Shown here: piece after piece, positions 9,521-19,640 of the stretch
How positions within the stretch are numbered: the stretch's first letter is position 1
Layout: each line of letters starts with the position of its first letter
Assembly (NCBI GenBank): GCA_963816955.1
Contig: CAWFME010000004.1
Coordinates: 186,001 to 250,000 of the forward strand
Length of the DNA: 64,000 bases
From: DATFQI01 sp963816955
GTDB taxonomy: Bacteria; Actinomycetota; Thermoleophilia; Solirubrobacterales; Solirubrobacteraceae
Direction of reading: 5' to 3'
Notes under the pieces: generated by a model
Databases searched by the model: none
Told to the model about the DNA's origin: nothing
What the model saw: the letters and a program-made list of their open reading frames with translations, nothing else
Position numbers and translations under genes: made by a program

Positions 9521-9560
9521 GCCCCGGGTACGGCGGCCGGGCGGTGCCGGGATCGAATCC

Positions 9561-12500
9561 CTAGAACATCACCTTGCCGCAGACCTTGGCGGCGACCTTC
9601 GCCTGCACGGTCGCCCTGCCGCTCTTGAGCAGGTGGTCGCGCGCGTCGATCTCGACGTCGGCGCCGAGGCCAGGCGGCTTGTAACCGTCCGCGTTGAGGT
9701 CGCCGATCGGGGTCTTGATCGTCGGCTTGTCGCCGCTCAGGCAGCCCGAGGAATCGAGCTCTGCGCCGACCTCGACCCCGATCGGGCCGAGCTTGGCCGA
9801 GGCCTTGGCCATCACGGACGCGCCCGAGTCGGCGAGATCGCCCATGTCGACGCCGGCATCCGTGCCGAAGCCCAGCCCCGCCTCGGCGCACAGCGAGAAG
9901 CCCTCGTCGGTGATGCAGACCTGCGCGCCGCCGCCGAAGCCGCTGTAGGCCGAGCCGCCGACGCACAGCAGCCCGGTGGGATCCCGCTGGCCGACCGGGT
10001 CGCCGCCCGCGTAGAGGTAGAGGTTGGCCTGCCCGCCCTCGAACAGGATCGGGTCGCGGGCGGTCCAGCGGCCGGTCTCGGGCTCGTAGTCGCGCAGGCC
10101 GAAGCGGACGAGGCCGGTGACCGGGTCGGACAGGCCGCCGGCGAACCCGAACGGCAGGAAGAAGCCCGGCGCCGAGTCCGACAGCGGGACGCCGAAGCTG
10201 TCGTAGGCGATCGCCTTGACGATCGTCCCCTCGTCGTCGGTCACGACGCGCGGCGTCCCGACCTGGTCGGTGGCGATCGCGTAGCGGTCGCCGCCGCGCT
10301 CCATCGCGAACAGCAGCCCGTCCTCGTCGTAGCGGTACTGGCGTCAGCTCGCCCGACGGCGCGCGCACGGCCGTGACCTGGAACGCGTCCGCGGGATTGC
10401 CGTAGAGGTACTCGGTCGTGGCGGCCCCCTGGTGGCGCGAGACGCGCCGGCCCATGCCGTCGTAGCCGTAGGTCACCGTGCCCGAGGATCCGGTCGCCTG
10501 CAGCAGCTCGCCGCGGGCGCTGTAGTCGAAATCGGTCGTGCCGCGCCGCGCGAGGAAGCCGTCCTCGCCGAAGTCGTAGACGTCCGCGCCGCCGCGCGTG
10601 TCGAGCCGTTCCTGGCCGTCATAGCCGAGCGTCTCGACGGGGTCGGCCCCGACGCGCCGCGACGTCCGGTCGCCGTCCCCGTCGTACGTGTAGGTCTCCG
10701 CGGGCACGCCGCCGCGGTCGACGCGGAGCAGCCGCCGGTCGGCGTCGTAGGCGTAGTCGAACGTCGTCTGGACGCCGTCGACCGTCTCGACCTTGCGGGT
10801 GATGCGGCCGCCGGCGTCGCGCGTGAGCTGCTCGCCGTAGACCGCCTCGCCGGCGACGGTCTGGGCGCGCGAGGCGAGATCGCCCTGGGGGTCGCGGCCG
10901 ATCGTCATCGCCAGCGTGCCGTCCGAGATGGCGTTGACCGACGCGCCGGGGCCCGAGCGCGTCAGCGTGTAGGGCCCGAGGCCCGTGACGAGCCCGTCCG
11001 CGTCGCGCGTGTACGCCGTGGTCAGCTCGCTCGCGCCGCTGGTCAGCTTCGTGGAGGCGAGGCGGAGGTGGGTGTCGTAGGTGTAGTCGTAGCGCCCGGC
11101 CGCGAGCCCGCTGGCGGTGACGCTCTCCGGGAGGTCGGCGTCCCAGGTGTAGTCGAGCTGCTGGTCGGGGCCGGCGGACGACGGCGACCAGTCGACCGAC
11201 GCGGGGCGGAGGGTGTCGCCCGCGTAGGCGAACGACGCCTCGTTGGTGCCGTAGGACTGGCCCGTCGGCCGGCCGCCGGCGTCGCGGCTGTAGTCGATCG
11301 TGCGCCCGCTCGGGAGCGTCACGGTCTCCAGGCCGCCGTCCTGCTCGCGCTCGAGCGCGACGGGATCCGCCGAGCCGGCCGGCGTGAAGCGCTCGAGGCG
11401 ATCGACCGCGTCGAAGCCCAGCGCGTGCTCGGCGCCTTCGGGCATGCGGATCTCGTCGCGGATGCCGCCCGCGTCGTAGCCGAAGCCGTACGCGCGCCCG
11501 CCGGGCGAGCGCAATTCCGTGGTGCGGCCGAGGCCGTCGCGGTCGTACTCGGTCCGCCGGCCCGCCCCGTCGACCCTGGCGAGCAGCCGGTTGGCGGCGT
11601 CGTACTCGTAGCTCCATTCGTGCGGGCCCTCGTGGACCTCGTCGATCCGCCCGCGGGCGTCGCGGGCGATCGTGACCGGCGCCAGTCCGGGGCCCCGCTC
11701 GGCGCGCGTCAGCCTGCCCTGGGCGTCGACCACCGCCGTCTGCTGGCGGGCGCCGGGCGTGACGGTGGTCAGCGTGCGCGTCGCGCGGGTGAACGTCGTG
11801 GTCGTGGTGCGCCCGTTCGTCGTCGTCGTGTCCGTCAGCGTCGTGTAGCTGAACGGGTTGCGCGGGTCCGCGAGCGGCGCCGTGTGCGTCGCGGTGGTGG
11901 CGCTCGTGCGCCCGCCCGCGGTCTCCATGCGCAGCGAGGTGAGCGCCGGCACGTAGAAGTCCCAGAGCGGGTCCGGGCCCGTCTGGCTCTCGACCTGCGC
12001 GCCGTCGGGGTAGCTCGCGGTCTGCGTGCCGTCGGGGCGCGACTCGACCGCGGTGACGCCGCCGGCGGTGTCCGTGGACCGCAGGACGACGCCGCCGGCC
12101 GGCAGGCCCTGGGCCTCGTAGCGCTGCGTGAGGTCCGGCCCCGCGTCGCGCTCGGTGGTCCGGGTGACGCGATAGCCGCCGGGGAGCGCGCTGCGGTCGA
12201 GCCGCGTCACCCCGCCCGCCGGATCCTCGTCGCGGGTCAGCAGCCCGGAGGCGTCGTACGCGAACCGGTGCACGCCGCCGCGCGCGTCGGTGAGCGTCTC
12301 CATCAGGCCGTTCGCCGGGTACGTCGCGGTGGTGGCGCCCCCGGCCGGGGGCTCGAAGCGCGTCAGCCAGCCGTCGGCGTTCACGGTCAGCTCCGTGCGC
12401 TGGCCGCCGGGCGCGACGAGCGCCAGGCCGCCCTGGCGGTCGACCTGCGTGACGTTCCCGTCGCCGTCGGTGACGCTCGCGAGCCGGTCCTGCCCGTCGT

Positions 12501-15500
12501 AGGCGAAGCTGAGGACGGTCTGTCCCGTGAGGCCGTCGACGGTGCGGGCGTGCCGCCCCGCGGCGTCGAACGCGAACGCCTGCGAGCCGTCGGGCGACGG
12601 GATGAAGCCGGCGCCGAGCGGCAGCGGGCGGCTGATGCGCCGCACGAACCCCGTGAAGTTCACGTTCGGGTCCCCGTGGTGGCCGACGTACATCGAGCCG
12701 TCCGGCGCCACCGCCACGCCCTGCACCTGCCCGAGGTCGGCGCGCAGGGCGGGGCCGCGGTCGCCGGGATCCCCGCCGGCCAAGTTCGCGCTGCGGCCGG
12801 CGACCGTGGTGATGATGCCGTCCGGGCCGAGCCGGCGCACGCGCCCGCCGAAGCGGTGCTCCGCGAAGTACAGCGCCCCGTCCGGGCCGACGTCCATGCC
12901 GCGGGGGATGCCGAGCGTCGCCTGCGTGCCCGGCCCTCCGTCGCCCAGGATGTCCGGGTCGGGTCCGCCGCCGGCCACCGTCGTGATCGTGCCGCCGACG
13001 TCGACCCGGCGGATCCGGTTGCCGAGGCCCGAGCCGTTGTCCTGGTGGCCGATGTACAGCTCGCCCGAGGGGCCGACCGCGAGGCCGTCGACGAAGCCCA
13101 GCTTCGCCTCCGTGGCCGGCCCGCCGTCGCCGAGGGACCCGCCCAAGCCGTCGCCGGCGACGCTGCTGAGGATGCCGTCGGGGGAGACCCGCTTGACCGC
13201 ATGGCCGTTCGAGATGTAGACGCTGCCGTCGGGCGCGGCGGCGAGCTCGGTCGGGACGGGGATCGACGCGCTGGTGGCCGGCCCGCCGTCGCCTCCCGCC
13301 CCACCGCCGGCGAACGGGTGCACGCTGCGATCGGGCGCGATCCGCACCACCGCGGGCACGTCCTCCTCGACGAACGGCTGCGTGACGTAGACGCTTCCGT
13401 CCGGCCCGACCGCGATCCCGCGCGGTGAGCGGAGGCCGGACGCGTAGGTCTCGATCACGCCGTCGGGGCGGATGCGCCGGATCCGGCCGACGTCGCGCGA
13501 GACGATCTCGCCCACGAGCACGGAGCCGTCGGGCATGAGCTCGACGTCGTTGGCGTAGCCGAGCCGCGCCGCCGTGGCGGCGCCGCCGTCGCCCTGGCCG
13601 CCGAACTGGGGCGGCTGGCCCGTGCCGGCGTGGCGGGTGATGATCGGCTCGGCGCTCACCCGGCGGCCGTCGCCCATGTGGACCGTGTGCGTTCGCGGGT
13701 CGTAGAGGTGGTGGGCGTCCAGCGTCCAGCCGCCGAGACCGACCGCGCGGGCGTCGAAGCCGCCGACGGCCGCCTCGGCCTCGTCGTGGGTCGTGCGCCA
13801 GAGCGTGAAGTCCATCCGCCCGCGCGCGCCGTCGAACTCGGCGCCGCCGATCGCGCCGAACGCCGCGGCCAGCGCCTTCGGCTCGTCGTAACGCACGAGC
13901 CCGTAGTGGTAGCCGATGCGGATCGTCACGGGCTGGGCGCCGGTCGTCGGCCGGCCGTAGCCGTCGATGCCGTCCCAGGCGAAGGAGAACGCCTGGTTCG
14001 GGGCAGGGCCGAACTGGTGCGAGAACCGCCGGCCCGCGACGAGGATCTCGAGCTTGACGTCGCGCAGGCTGGCCGGGACGCTCGCGGGGGTGAGCGGGAT
14101 CTGCAGCGCGCGGCTGGCGAGCCGTCCCGCGACCTGGTCGCTCCAGTAGTCCAGCGAGAACCCGGTGCCGGTGACGGGCAGGGCGTGGCCGAGCCGCTGG
14201 CTGTGGCAGCCGATGATCGAGCCGTCGCCGTAGCACTCCTTCTTCGGCCGCGGCGCGTCGTCGGGCGAGGGCGGTGCGATCGGCGGCGGGATGGCGTCCT
14301 GGGGCGGGCCGTAGGGCCAGTTGAGGTCCCACGGCGTGAAGTGCGTGACGGCCACGCGCCAGAGCTGCTTGCCCGGGTCGTAGAGGCCGGCGAGCTGCTC
14401 GAGCTCGGCGGCGGTGATGCCGAGGTCCGCGAGCTCCACGGCGGTGTCGGCGTCGCCGTCGCCGTCGCCGTCGACCTCGGCCGCGCCGGCCGCCTCGCCG
14501 ACGATCGCGATCACCCTCCCGTTCGGCGCGGCGACCCACTCGCCGGCCTTGCGGTCGTAGTAGCCGATCGGCACCGGGCTCCCGACCGGGAACCCGAGGA
14601 AGTCGTCGACGTAGGTCACGACCGGCTTGTCGAAGCGCACGTCGGTCGCCCCCGCCTCGACCGCCTCGTCGGCGCTCAGCTCGACGGCGTACGTGTAGCC
14701 CGAGGCGGGCGGGAGGGCCGCGGGCATCGCGTCGGGGCCCGTGTCGCCGATCGTGAACTCGGTGGCGCGCACGTGGAGCTCCGGGAGCGGCTCCGTGGAT
14801 CCGTCCGGCATGACCATCTCGGCCTCCGTGCCCTCGGCGAAGAGCACCGTCGCCTGGCGCTCCCCGTCATCGTCGGAGACGGCGCTGCCGCGGGCGACCG
14901 CGAAGCCGTCGATCGCGCCGAGATGCACCTCGGTGACCTCGTCGTCGTAAGGCACGAGCACCACGTCCTCGACTGCGGCGAAGTCCTTCCACGGCGCCTC
15001 CGCCTGCCGCTGCGCGGCGACGTAGCCGCGGCGCTCGAAGCGGAGCGTCACCGGCCCGCCGCCGACGACGGCGACGTCGTAGCGCCCGTCAGGCCGCGTG
15101 GCCGTGCGACCCAGCTCCGGGTGCCCGAGCACGCTCACGCGCACCCCGCCGATCCCGCCGTCCATGCGGTTGAGCACCCGGCCCCGCAGCACCGCCACGG
15201 TGGCCGGGGCGAGGGCGCCGTTGGCGACGCCGGTCTGGATCGGATCCGCTCCGGTCCAGAGGAAGCTGGTCGATTCGGCGAAGCCGGTCACCGCCGAGGC
15301 GCTGAGCGGCGGGGCCGCGGCGACCGGGTCGTCGGCCGGCGGATCCTCTGGGGGGCCGGGCGGGTCGGGCGTGGCGGTGGGCGTCGCCGTTGGCGTTGCC
15401 GTGGCCGTCGGCGTCGCCGTGGCCGCCGGCGTCGCCGTGGCGGCGGCGCCGGGCACGGGCGTGGGCGGTCCGGCCACCGGGCCCGGGCTGCCGGGCGCGG

Positions 15501-15927
15501 TCACGCGCAGGGCGCGCGAGCGGCAGTTGTTGCGCTCGCTGCGCTCGCGCACGCGGCGAGCACCGTCGGCGCAGGCGAACAGCCGGTACGCGCCGGCCGC
15601 GAGCCCGGCCGGGATGGTCAGGGTCGAGCGCCCGCGCGAGCGGCCACGGGGCCCGAGCGCCTTCACGCGGCGGCCTCCGCGCAACCGCGGATCGCGGGCG
15701 TCGAGCCGGCCGTCGGCGGACAGCCGATGGACGACCGTGGTGCGACCCGCACGCCGGCGTCCGGCGTTGCGGACGGCGTCGGTGACGACGATCCTCCCGC
15801 CGGCCACGGCCGTGGCCGGCGCGGTGAGCGCGCCGATCGAGAGGTCCGCCCTCCGCGGGGCGGCCGCGCCGGAGACGGCCGGGAGGGCCGCTAGTCCGGC
15901 GAGCCCGACGCAGGTCGCAGCCTTCAG
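9561..15927 (-). CDS. Secreted NHL/YD-repeat/RHS protein, teneurin-like order (one frameshift)
   Basis: About 2,120 residues in two frames. From the N-terminus: a signal peptide (KAATCVGLAGLAALPAVSGA), a CARDB-like domain, a Thr/Pro linker (TATPTATATPTATPT, about 15355-15440), a carboxypeptidase-regulatory-like domain (GRTATRPDGRYDVAVVGG), an NHL-type propeller of repeated DGSVYVT/GPDGALYFAE blades (about 12,610-13,640), a long YD-repeat shell (about 10,350-12,600) and an RHS core with GLVRFGLRDYEPETGRWTARDP ending in the GQRDPTG cleavage-type motif. The last 130 residues are a glycine- and cysteine-rich tip of unknown function. The frame changes near 10341, where skipping one base restores TPV to QYRYDEDGLLFAME. 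The start is uncertain: CTG at 15927 is the first codon giving an intact signal peptide; a GTG 15 bases upstream would need one more base. TAGGGT lies at 15959-15964. Confidence 0.8.
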
Positions 15928-16030
15928 GCGTATTCGGATCGCACTCGCTTCTGGAGCGACCCTATTCGGGCGGCCACCGCGAAAGCAAGCGCTGCCGGCG
16001 TGGCGCGCGGTGCGCGCCGCCGGCGCTCGG

Positions 16031-16660
16031 TCAGTCCTTGCCGGCGCCGGCCTCTTCGCCGCGCACGACCTCGCCCTTGGAGTTCACGCGTGCGGGGACG
16101 GGCTCGTCCTCGACGCGGACCGAGAAGGTCCCGCGGGCCTTGGAGCCGGCGGCCAGGCGGGCCTTGCCGTCCAGGCCGGGGGCGACGCGGTAGGCGAGCG
16201 AGTAGCTGCCCGGCTCGACGGCCGTCAGCTTCCACTCGAAGGTCTTGGTCTGGCCGCCCTCGAGCGGGCCCAGCGACCAGGTGTTGGCGTAGGCGGAGGT
16301 GCCGCCGACGGGCTCCTTGTCGAGGATCCAGATCGGGCGGCTGGAGTCGGCGAGCCGGGAGTCGTCGGACTTCTGGCCGAACGCGGTCACGCCGTCCTCG
16401 GCGGTCGCGCCCTTGGTCTCGACCGTCACGGCGACGTTCGGGACCGTGCGCTGCTCCGGGTTGCGCACCCGGATCCGCATCGTCGACTGCTGGGCGATGC
16501 CCTGCTTGGCCGGGAAGGAGGCGTCGGCGACCTCGAGCCGGTAGCTGCCCTCGGGCTCGTTGGCGTCTTGAGACTCGCCGCCGCCGCAGCCCGACAGGGC
16601 CACCAGCGCAGCGAGCAACGGAAGGATGAGCCGGGGGGCCGACACGGCGCGGGCGAACAT
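16031..16660 (-). CDS. Lipoprotein with DUF4352-like beta domain
   Basis: A 209-residue protein with a lipoprotein signal ending LVALSGCGGG, where the cysteine is the lipidation site. The rest looks like a beta-sandwich of the type found in extracellular DUF4352/telomeric-like domains (STMRIRVRNPEQRTVPNVAV, GGQTKTFEWKLTAVEPGSY) and ends with a charged tail (GEVVRGEEAGAGKD). It is divergent from the Mce operon across 244 bases containing a direct repeat, so co-regulation with lipid uptake is possible. The ATG at 16660 is chosen because the signal peptide begins there; GAAGG lies about 8 bases upstream. Confidence 0.68.
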   Translation of the reverse strand: MFARAVSAPRLILPLLAALVALSGCGGGESQDANEPEGSYRLEVADASFPAKQGIAQQSTMRIRVRNPEQRTVPNVAVTVETKGATAEDGVTAFGQKSDDSRLADSSRPIWILDKEPVGGTSAYANTWSLGPLEGGQTKTFEWKLTAVEPGSYSLAYRVAPGLDGKARLAAGSKARGTFSVRVEDEPVPARVNSKGEVVRGEEAGAGKD

Positions 16661-16689
16661 ACCATCGGCCTTCAACGCCGCGCGCAGGT

Positions 16690-16743
16690 GGAACTTGCGG
16701 CGGTCGCCAGCGACGACCACGATGGGGAACTTGCGGCCGTCGC
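16690..16743. repeat. Two 18-bp direct repeats, 36 bp apart, upstream of the Mce operon
   Basis: GGAACTTGCGGCGGTCGC (16690-16707) recurs at 16726-16743 with one mismatch. The start-to-start distance is 36 bp, close to a whole number of helical turns. They lie between the divergent lipoprotein and mlaE genes and may be paired binding sites. Confidence 0.45.
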
Positions 16744-16904
16744 ATGCCGCGACCGCGAGGTGCGGTGTCGGCGCCGCCTGCGGGGCGGGTGCGGCGCGTG
16801 TTGGCGCATGTTCCGGTTTGATGCTGCGTTGGTAGGTGGCATAACCTTCACGCCTGCTTGACCAGCGGGGGCCACCGGGGCACCCGCGATGAGGGGGAGA
16901 GAGA

Positions 16905-17711
16905 TTGGTCCGAAGCGTCGCCGATAGGGCCTTCCTACCGGCAAAGAGCCTGCTCGAAGAAGTGGGCGACATGATGATCCTCACGGGGAAGACGATCATG
17001 TCGGCGCTGCGGCCCCCGTACCCGTACGGCGGCGAGTTCGTCTCGCAGTTCCTGTTCGCGCTGAAGCTGTGCTGGTTCCCGCTGATCGTCTCCACGGTCG
17101 CGTTCGGCTACGGCGCTCCCGGCCTGCAGGCCGCGAACTTCCTCGTCCTCTTCGGCGCGCTCGACCGCCTCGGCGGCTTCTTCGTGCTGGCGAGCATCCG
17201 CGAGTTCGCCCCGTTCGTGACCGCGATCGTGCTGGCCGGCGTCGCCGGCACCGCCATCACCGCCGACCTCGGCGCCCGCAAGATCCGCGAGGAGCTCGAC
17301 GCGCTGCAGGTGCTCGGCGTCGACCCGGTCAAGAACCTCGTCGTCCCGCGCTTCCTCGCCCTGATGCTCGTGACGGGCCTGTTCGACGTCTACGCGCTGC
17401 TGTTCGGCATCTTCGGCGGCATCGTCGCCACGCTCGTCAACGGCGCGCCGCTCGGCCCCTTCTGGGCGACCTTCTTCACCAACGCGTCGGTCGTGGACCT
17501 CTGGGGGTCGGTCCTCAAGTGCACGATGTTCGGCGCGATCATCGCGATCGTCTGCTGTTACAAGGGCATGACGGCATCCGGCGGCGCCGAGGGCGTCGGC
17601 CGCGCGGTGAACCAGGCCGTCGTCATCGCCACGCTCGGCGTGTTCGCGTTCAACTACGTGTTCACGCAGACGCTTCTGGCCACCCACCCGGAGATCGTGC
17701 AGATCAAGTAA
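16905..17711 (+). CDS. MlaE/YrbE-type permease of Mce transporter (first)
   Basis: A 268-residue membrane protein of the MlaE family, with five to six hydrophobic segments and the coupling region EELDALQVLGVDPVKNLVVP that contacts the ATPase. It is one half of the permease that moves lipids between the membrane and the Mce protein assembly. The TTG at 16905 is chosen because GAGGGGGA lies 8 bases upstream; this is the first gene of a 15-kb operon. The next gene begins directly after its stop (TAAATG). TAACCT at 16842-16847 is a possible -10 element for the operon. Confidence 0.9.
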   Translation: MVRSVADRAFLPAKSLLEEVGDMMILTGKTIMSALRPPYPYGGEFVSQFLFALKLCWFPLIVSTVAFGYGAPGLQAANFLVLFGALDRLGGFFVLASIREFAPFVTAIVLAGVAGTAITADLGARKIREELDALQVLGVDPVKNLVVPRFLALMLVTGLFDVYALLFGIFGGIVATLVNGAPLGPFWATFFTNASVVDLWGSVLKCTMFGAIIAIVCCYKGMTASGGAEGVGRAVNQAVVIATLGVFAFNYVFTQTLLATHPEIVQIK

Positions 17712-18512
17712 ATGGGCAACTCCTGGCTCGCAGTCCCGAAGGACTGGCTCTCCTCGATGGGGGAGATCGTCCGCTTCTGCTCGCGCATCGTGATCGAGGT
17801 CTTCACGCTGAAGGTCTTCCGCTTCTTCGGCGAGGGCCTGCGGCAGGCCGGCCTGCTGATCCTCTCCTCGACGCTCGTGATCTGGGGCCTGATCTTCATC
17901 ATCGGCCTGCAGTGCGGCATCGAGGGCGCGTACTTCAACCGCGCCACCGGCGTCCCCGCCTACGCGGGCGTGTTCGCCGCCTGGTGCGACCTGCGCGAGC
18001 TGGTGCCGTACGGCTTCGGCTACATGATGGCCGCCAAGGTCGGCACCGGCATCGTGGCCGAGCTCGGCTCGATGCGGATCTCGGACGAGATCGACGCGCT
18101 CGAGGTCATGGGCATCCCGTCGCTGACCTTCCTGTGCGCGACCAAGCTGCTGGCGGCCTGGCTGGTGCTCCCGTTCATGTACCTCGCGGGCATCGGCGCC
18201 GGCTTCTTCGCCTCGTATCTGGCGGTGGTCCAGCAGATCGGCGAGGTCTCCAGCGGCGGCTACTTCCTGATCTTCTGGATGTTCCAGAACCCACCCGACC
18301 TCTTGTACAGCGTGATCAAGGGCATGGCGATGGCGACCGTCATCGTGCTGGTCGGGTGCTACTACGGCTACAACGCGAGCGGCGGCCCGGTCGGGGTCGG
18401 CACCGCGACCGCGAAGTCCATGGTCCTCAACATCGTGCTCGTGCACCTCATCGGCATGCTCGGCACCCAGCTCTTCTGGGGGGCGAACCCCCGGGCACCT
18501 ATCGGAGGTTGA
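17712..18512 (+). CDS. MlaE/YrbE-type permease of Mce transporter (second)
   Basis: A 266-residue MlaE-family membrane protein paired with the preceding gene, as is usual in actinobacterial mce loci (YrbE A and B). It carries the matching coupling motif SDEIDALEVMGIPSLTFL and the helices ending AKSMVLNIVLVHLIGMLGTQ. The two permeases are expected to form a heterodimer in the cytoplasmic membrane with the MlaF-like ATPase below. The ATG follows the upstream stop without a gap. Confidence 0.9.
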   Translation: MGNSWLAVPKDWLSSMGEIVRFCSRIVIEVFTLKVFRFFGEGLRQAGLLILSSTLVIWGLIFIIGLQCGIEGAYFNRATGVPAYAGVFAAWCDLRELVPYGFGYMMAAKVGTGIVAELGSMRISDEIDALEVMGIPSLTFLCATKLLAAWLVLPFMYLAGIGAGFFASYLAVVQQIGEVSSGGYFLIFWMFQNPPDLLYSVIKGMAMATVIVLVGCYYGYNASGGPVGVGTATAKSMVLNIVLVHLIGMLGTQLFWGANPRAPIGG

Positions 18513-18518
18513 TGCGCA

Positions 18519-19519
18519 GTGGGTCTGTTCGATCGCAACCGTGGTGAGGAGCCCGCGCCCGAGCGCACCGAGGAGCAGCAGCGCGCCGAGGAGCCCGTGC
18601 GCCCCGAGGAGATGGAGCAGCGCCCGGACGAGCAGCCCACGCGCGAGGAGGCGGCGCGACCGCGGCGACGGTCAAGAACGAGCCCGAGCCGCAGGACGAC
18701 CGCCAGAAGGACGATCCGGAGGGCGAGTACGAGTGGCACACCGGCCACCAGCGCCCGCACGGCGAGGAGGACGCGGTCGAGTTCGTCGAGGTGCACAAGG
18801 CGTTCGGCCGCAACAAGATCCTCCGCGGCCTCAACATGGGCATCCCGAACAACAAGATCTCGATGATCCTCGGCCCGTCGGGCACCGGGAAGTCCGTCTG
18901 CATCAAGCACATGGTCGGGCTGCTCTATCCCGACGACGGCGACGTGCTCGTGCACGGCGAGTCCGTGCCCAACATGGCCGACGACGACCTGTTCGAGATG
19001 CGCAAGAAGTTCGGCGTGCTGTTCCAGGACGGCGCGCTGTTCGGCTCGATGAACCTCTTCGACAACGTCTGCTTCCCGCTGCGCCAGCACACGGACAAGA
19101 GCGAGGAGGAGATCGGCGAGATCGTCAACCGGCGCCTGCGCGAGGTCGGCCTCGAGGGCGCCGCCGACAAGATGCCGAACGAGCTGTCCGGCGGCATGCG
19201 CAAACGCGCCGGGTTCGCCCGCGCGCTCGTGCTCGATCCCGACATCGTGCTCTTCGACGAGCCGGACTCCGGTCTGGATCCCGTCCGCACCGCCCTGCTG
19301 TGCGAGCTCATCCAGGAGATCCACGAGGAGAACGGCGGCGCCTACGTCGTGATCACGCACGACATCATGTGCGCCAAGCGGGTGGCGGAATACATCGCCG
19401 TGCTGTGGAAGGGCCGCATCGTGGAGAGCGGCCCGGCCGAGGAGCTCTTCAACTCCGACAACCAGTTCGTGCGCCAATTTCTGTCGGGTGCCTCGCGCGG
19501 GCCCCTCGGCATGGAATAG
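18519..19519 (+). CDS. MlaF/MceG-type ATPase of Mce transporter (frameshifted N-terminal extension)
   Basis: An ABC ATPase that powers Mce lipid uptake. Walker A is GPSGTGKS, the signature LSGGMRKRAGFARAL and Walker B VLFDEPDSGLDP. The GTG at 18519 has GGAGG 10 bases upstream and begins MGLFDRNRGEEPAPE, giving an acidic extension of about 90 residues before the ATPase core at roughly 18,785. Within it the frame changes near 18657-18661; skipping two bases joins EEAA to AATVKNEPEPQDDRQ. The core is also readable from an ATG at 18836 or GTG at 18791, but these starts would cut the first strand. It is part of the mlaE-mce operon. Confidence 0.86.
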
Positions 19520-19562
19520 TCCCCGGCCGACCCTTCCTAACCGGCCGTCAACGAACGGCGGA

Positions 19563-19592
19563 TAGCGTGCGCCCCGCTCGACCGGGTAGCGT
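19563..19592 (+). promoter_or_regulatory. Tandem TAGCGT -10 elements inside the Mce operon
   Basis: TAGCGT occurs at 19563-19568 and 19587-19592, both followed by GC. They lie in the 121-base gap between the ATPase and the first Mce gene, so the six Mce genes may have their own promoter. Confidence 0.4.
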
Positions 19593-19598
19593 GCTCGG

Positions 19599-19617
19599 TC
19601 CTGCACGGATTGCAGGA
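19599..19617 (+). promoter_or_regulatory. Hairpin in the leader of the Mce genes
   Basis: TCCTGCA and TGCAGGA form a perfect 7-bp stem with a 5-base loop, 24 bases before the probable GTG start of the first Mce gene. Confidence 0.35.
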
Positions 19618-19640
19618 CGCGGGTCTGAGGGGGAGAAGCA

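Noticed and set aside
9550..9580. tRNA-like T-arm (minus strand ..GGATTCGATCCC..GGCACCG)
   Set aside because: The stem does not pair as a 5-bp T-stem, and the sequence upstream is RHS coding sequence without D-arm, anticodon or acceptor stem.
15355..15440. Short tandem repeat resembling a repeat array
   Set aside because: It is in frame and encodes the Thr/Pro/Ala linker of the RHS protein; no spacers of CRISPR type.
10432..15894. Long plus-strand open frames (998 and 754 codons) opposite the RHS gene
   Set aside because: They are Arg/Val/Gly-rich with no domain or signal, typical of antisense frames in high-G+C DNA; the minus strand carries clear YD and NHL repeats.
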